From contig JADFOM010000033.1 of NCBI GenBank assembly GCA_022562835.1, forward strand, positions 1 through 14,673: a stretch of 14,673 nucleotides of DNA. The letters run 5' to 3'. Source of the stretch: Acidobacteriota bacterium. Its GTDB lineage: Bacteria > Actinomycetota > Acidimicrobiia > Acidimicrobiales > SHLQ01. The position numbers and the translations under genes are program-made. Positions 12,449 through 14,673 of the stretch are shown one piece after another. How positions within the stretch are numbered: the first letter of the stretch is position 1; the number at the start of each line of letters is the position of its first letter. The notes under the pieces are model-generated. The model was given only the letters and a program-made list of their open reading frames with translations. It was not told the origin of the DNA and ran no database searches.

Positions 12449-14673
12449 ATGTTCGACACTCTCGCATTCGCCGCTGAGGCGAGTTCTGCGGTCACTTCGG
12501 CTGGCGGACTCTTCATTCGTAATGCCTGGATCATCCCGGTCATTCCGTTCGTCGCCTTCTGGCTGATCCTGTTCTTCGGCAAGAAGATGCCAAAGGGCGG
12601 CGCGGAAATCGGTATCGCCTCGGTCGGGATCGCGTTCGTTCTTGCGTTGTGCGTTGGCGTCAACTGGATAGACCACCGCGACAACTTCTCACTCGAGGCC
12701 GATCATGCGGTTGTCGCAGAGCAGGACGCTGAGCTATCCGCCGAAGGCCATGAGGGTGAGGAGACTCACGAAGCTGACGCTGTCGCGAGCGACGAGGCCG
12801 ACACATCCCAGGAGCAAGGGTCCGCCGAAGACACCGCGGCTGGCCACGTCGAGGCACACCCCACCGTCGCGGTCGGCAACAGTGTCCCCTGGCTTCAAAG
12901 CGGCGGCGAGGTCTTCTCGGTCGGGTTCCTAATCGATGGTCTGGCCGCGATGATGCTCATCGTCGTCACGCTTATCTCGCTGCTCGTACTCGTCTACTCC
13001 ACCGACTACGTCAGCGGTGACCGCCGCTATACCCACTATTTCGCTTTCCTAAGCCTGTTTACCGCTTCCATGCTCTTTCTCGTGATAGCCGAGAACACAC
13101 TGCAACTCATCGTTGCATGGGAGCTCGTCGGCGTCTGCTCGTTTGTGTTGATCGGTCACTGGTGGGAGGAGAAACCCAACAGCGACGCGGCGCTCAAGGC
13201 GTTTCTCACCAACCGTGTCGGCGACATTGGCCTCCTCGTGGGAGTGTCGGTGCTGTTCTTCGCGGCTGGCAACACGTTCAACATCGCCGAGATCAACACC
13301 CGGGCCCTCAGTGGTGAGATCAGCCACACGGCGCTGTTGGTCGCCTCGCTTTGTCTGCTCGCTGCTGTCATGTCCAAGTCGGGTCAGTTCGTGTTGCACA
13401 CCTGGCTACCCGACGCCATGGCTGGTCCGACTCCGGTTTCAGCGTTGATCCATGCCGCCACGATGGTGGTCGCCGGCGTCTACATGGTCGCTCGCCTCTA
13501 CGGAGTGTTCTGGGACGGATTCTCGATCGGCGGATCCTCGATAAACCCGCTAGCGATGGTTGGCGCGATCACGTTGCTGTTCGGTGGCGCCCTCGCGTTC
13601 GTGCAACGAGACATCAAGAAGGTCCTTGCCTATTCCACGGTCAGCCAGCTTGGCTACATGGTGCTGGCCCTTGGGGTAGGAGCGTGGACCGCAGCGGTGT
13701 TTCACCTCTTTACCCACGCGTTTTTCAAGGCCGGCCTCTTCCTCGGTGCAGGTTCGGTGTCGCACTCGGTGCACGGCTTCGACATGAAATCCGACATGGG
13801 CGGCCTGCGAAAGTTCATGCCGAAGACCTTCGTGACATTTCTCATCTGTTCATTCGCACTGATGGGGTTACCGCCACTGGCAGGGTTCTGGTCAAAGGAC
13901 GAGATCTTTGTGGGGACCGGCGGCTGGGGTCTCTTCGGTGGCACCGGCGGTAGCGGCTCATACACCCTGATGTTGGTGATGGGTATGGCGGGCGCCGCGT
14001 TGACGGCCGCCTATATGACGAGGGTCATCTATCTCACCTTCTTCGGTGAGTTCCGCGGTCGTGGTGAACCTCACGAGTCCGGTCCACGGATCACCGTGCC
14101 GTTGATGATCCTCTCGTTCTGTGGCGTCGTGGTCGGCTGGCTCAACCTGCCGGTCCGGATGCAGGTGGTCCCCGACGGCTGGACCGAACGTTTCGGCCAT
14201 TTTGTCGAGCCGGTCGCGGCCTACTTCCCGTCCTCGGAGGTCGGCTTCAGCCACGGTGAACCTAGCTGGTCGCTTGCGGTCGCCTCGACACTGGCCGCTC
14301 TAGCTGGTCTGGGCGTTGCATTCGCCTACTACTTCGTAAAGGTAGAGCAGAGGTCGACGGCCGAGCACACCTCACTCACCGAACTGGCTGACGGGCCTAC
14401 TTCACGTAGCGGCGTGGCGGCGGCTGGCTACACCGTGCTCATCAACAAGTACTACCTAGATCATCTCTACACCGACATCATCGTCGGGGGCACCAAGGGG
14501 CCGGTTGCCGACGGGGTCAAGTGGTTTGACAAGGAAGTACTGGACGGCACCGTCGACGGTGTCGGGCGCGGTGCGGTAGCGGCGGGCAGTGTCGTGTACA
14601 ACACCATTGATCAGGGGGTCATCGACGGGATCGTCGATATGGCCGGCCTGGCTTCGACCGCTGGTGGAGATGA
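12449..14673 (+). CDS. nuoL: NADH-quinone oxidoreductase subunit L, second copy, with acidic insertion (3' end outside window)
   Basis: Distal antiporter-like pumping subunit of the second complex I. An unbroken frame of 741 codons from ATG 12449 runs off the right edge without a stop, so the gene is incomplete. Core residues are Glu225 (VAWELVGVCSF) and Lys310 (MSKSGQFVLHTWLPDAMAG), followed by GPTPVSALIHAATMV and DIKKVLAYSTVSQLGYM. The numbering is about 80 higher than in E. coli because residues 81-142, between helix 2 and the next helix, form a hydrophilic insertion rich in Asp, Glu, Ala and His. The region covering the duplicated 31 bp of the first nuoL (KAFLTNRVGDIG here) is present once and intact. 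The C-terminal part repeats DG-rich units (KEVLDGTVDGVGRG, DQGVIDGIVD) typical of long actinobacterial NuoL. The ribosome site is weak (GAAGGG, 12430-12435), so coupling to nuoK is likely. Confidence 0.96.
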   Translation, partial: MFDTLAFAAEASSAVTSAGGLFIRNAWIIPVIPFVAFWLILFFGKKMPKGGAEIGIASVGIAFVLALCVGVNWIDHRDNFSLEADHAVVAEQDAELSAEGHEGEETHEADAVASDEADTSQEQGSAEDTAAGHVEAHPTVAVGNSVPWLQSGGEVFSVGFLIDGLAAMMLIVVTLISLLVLVYSTDYVSGDRRYTHYFAFLSLFTASMLFLVIAENTLQLIVAWELVGVCSFVLIGHWWEEKPNSDAALKAFLTNRVGDIGLLVGVSVLFFAAGNTFNIAEINTRALSGEISHTALLVASLCLLAAVMSKSGQFVLHTWLPDAMAGPTPVSALIHAATMVVAGVYMVARLYGVFWDGFSIGGSSINPLAMVGAITLLFGGALAFVQRDIKKVLAYSTVSQLGYMVLALGVGAWTAAVFHLFTHAFFKAGLFLGAGSVSHSVHGFDMKSDMGGLRKFMPKTFVTFLICSFALMGLPPLAGFWSKDEIFVGTGGWGLFGGTGGSGSYTLMLVMGMAGAALTAAYMTRVIYLTFFGEFRGRGEPHESGPRITVPLMILSFCGVVVGWLNLPVRMQVVPDGWTERFGHFVEPVAAYFPSSEVGFSHGEPSWSLAVASTLAALAGLGVAFAYYFVKVEQRSTAEHTSLTELADGPTSRSGVAAAGYTVLINKYYLDHLYTDIIVGGTKGPVADGVKWFDKEVLDGTVDGVGRGAVAAGSVVYNTIDQGVIDGIVDMAGLASTAGGD

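Noticed and set aside
1170..14673. Recent duplication of a J-K-L block
   Set aside because: The two sets differ throughout, in K-subunit signatures, in the J N- and C-termini and in the L insertion, so they are old paralogues or separately acquired and not a recent copy.

Overview
The window is almost entirely respiratory complex I (NADH:quinone oxidoreductase, nuo) genes, from what looks like an actinobacterium with moderately high GC. Pointers are the many GTG/TTG starts, translationally coupled genes (ATGA and GTGA overlaps), long actinobacterial-style NuoL C-termini, and NuoB, NuoD and NuoI sequences of the type found in the second nuo cluster of Streptomyces. The intermediate GC and the acidic low-complexity tails would suit an environmental lineage such as Acidimicrobiia, but that placement is inference.

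Layout: (1) Positions 1-6376 are the 3' half of one plus-strand nuo operon: the repeat-rich tail of an upstream subunit (by position probably NuoI), then nuoJ, nuoK, nuoL, nuoM and nuoN, packed head to tail. The nuoL here is broken by an exact 31-bp tandem duplication that shifts the reading frame at codon 177. (2) Positions 6378-6419 hold overlapping inverted repeats between convergent genes. (3) Positions 6412-7209 hold a minus-strand gene for a small phosphotransferase of the aminoglycoside/choline kinase superfamily, the only non-nuo gene. (4) Positions 7210-7329 are a short divergent control region with TANNNT boxes placed so that both flanking GTG starts could be leaderless. (5) Positions 7330-14673 are a second plus-strand nuo operon: nuoA, B, C, D, H, I, J, K and an incomplete nuoL that runs off the window. 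It has no nuoE, nuoF or nuoG between D and H, so it encodes a quinone-reducing module and membrane arm without its own NADH-oxidising module.

J, K and L therefore occur twice in diverged copies. The simplest reading is two complex I isoenzymes encoded side by side: a set whose 5' half lies left of the window, and an EFG-less set. The EFG-less set either borrows NuoEFG from the first or takes electrons from another donor such as ferredoxin. Its NuoD has Trp where the quinone-binding Tyr is nearly invariant, consistent with a distinct enzyme. The most striking observation is the 31-bp duplication in the first nuoL, which is a genuine disabling (and easily reversible) mutation, or an assembly artefact.

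No RNA genes, CRISPR arrays, insertion sequences or integration sites were seen. No gene-free stretch exceeds about 120 bases.
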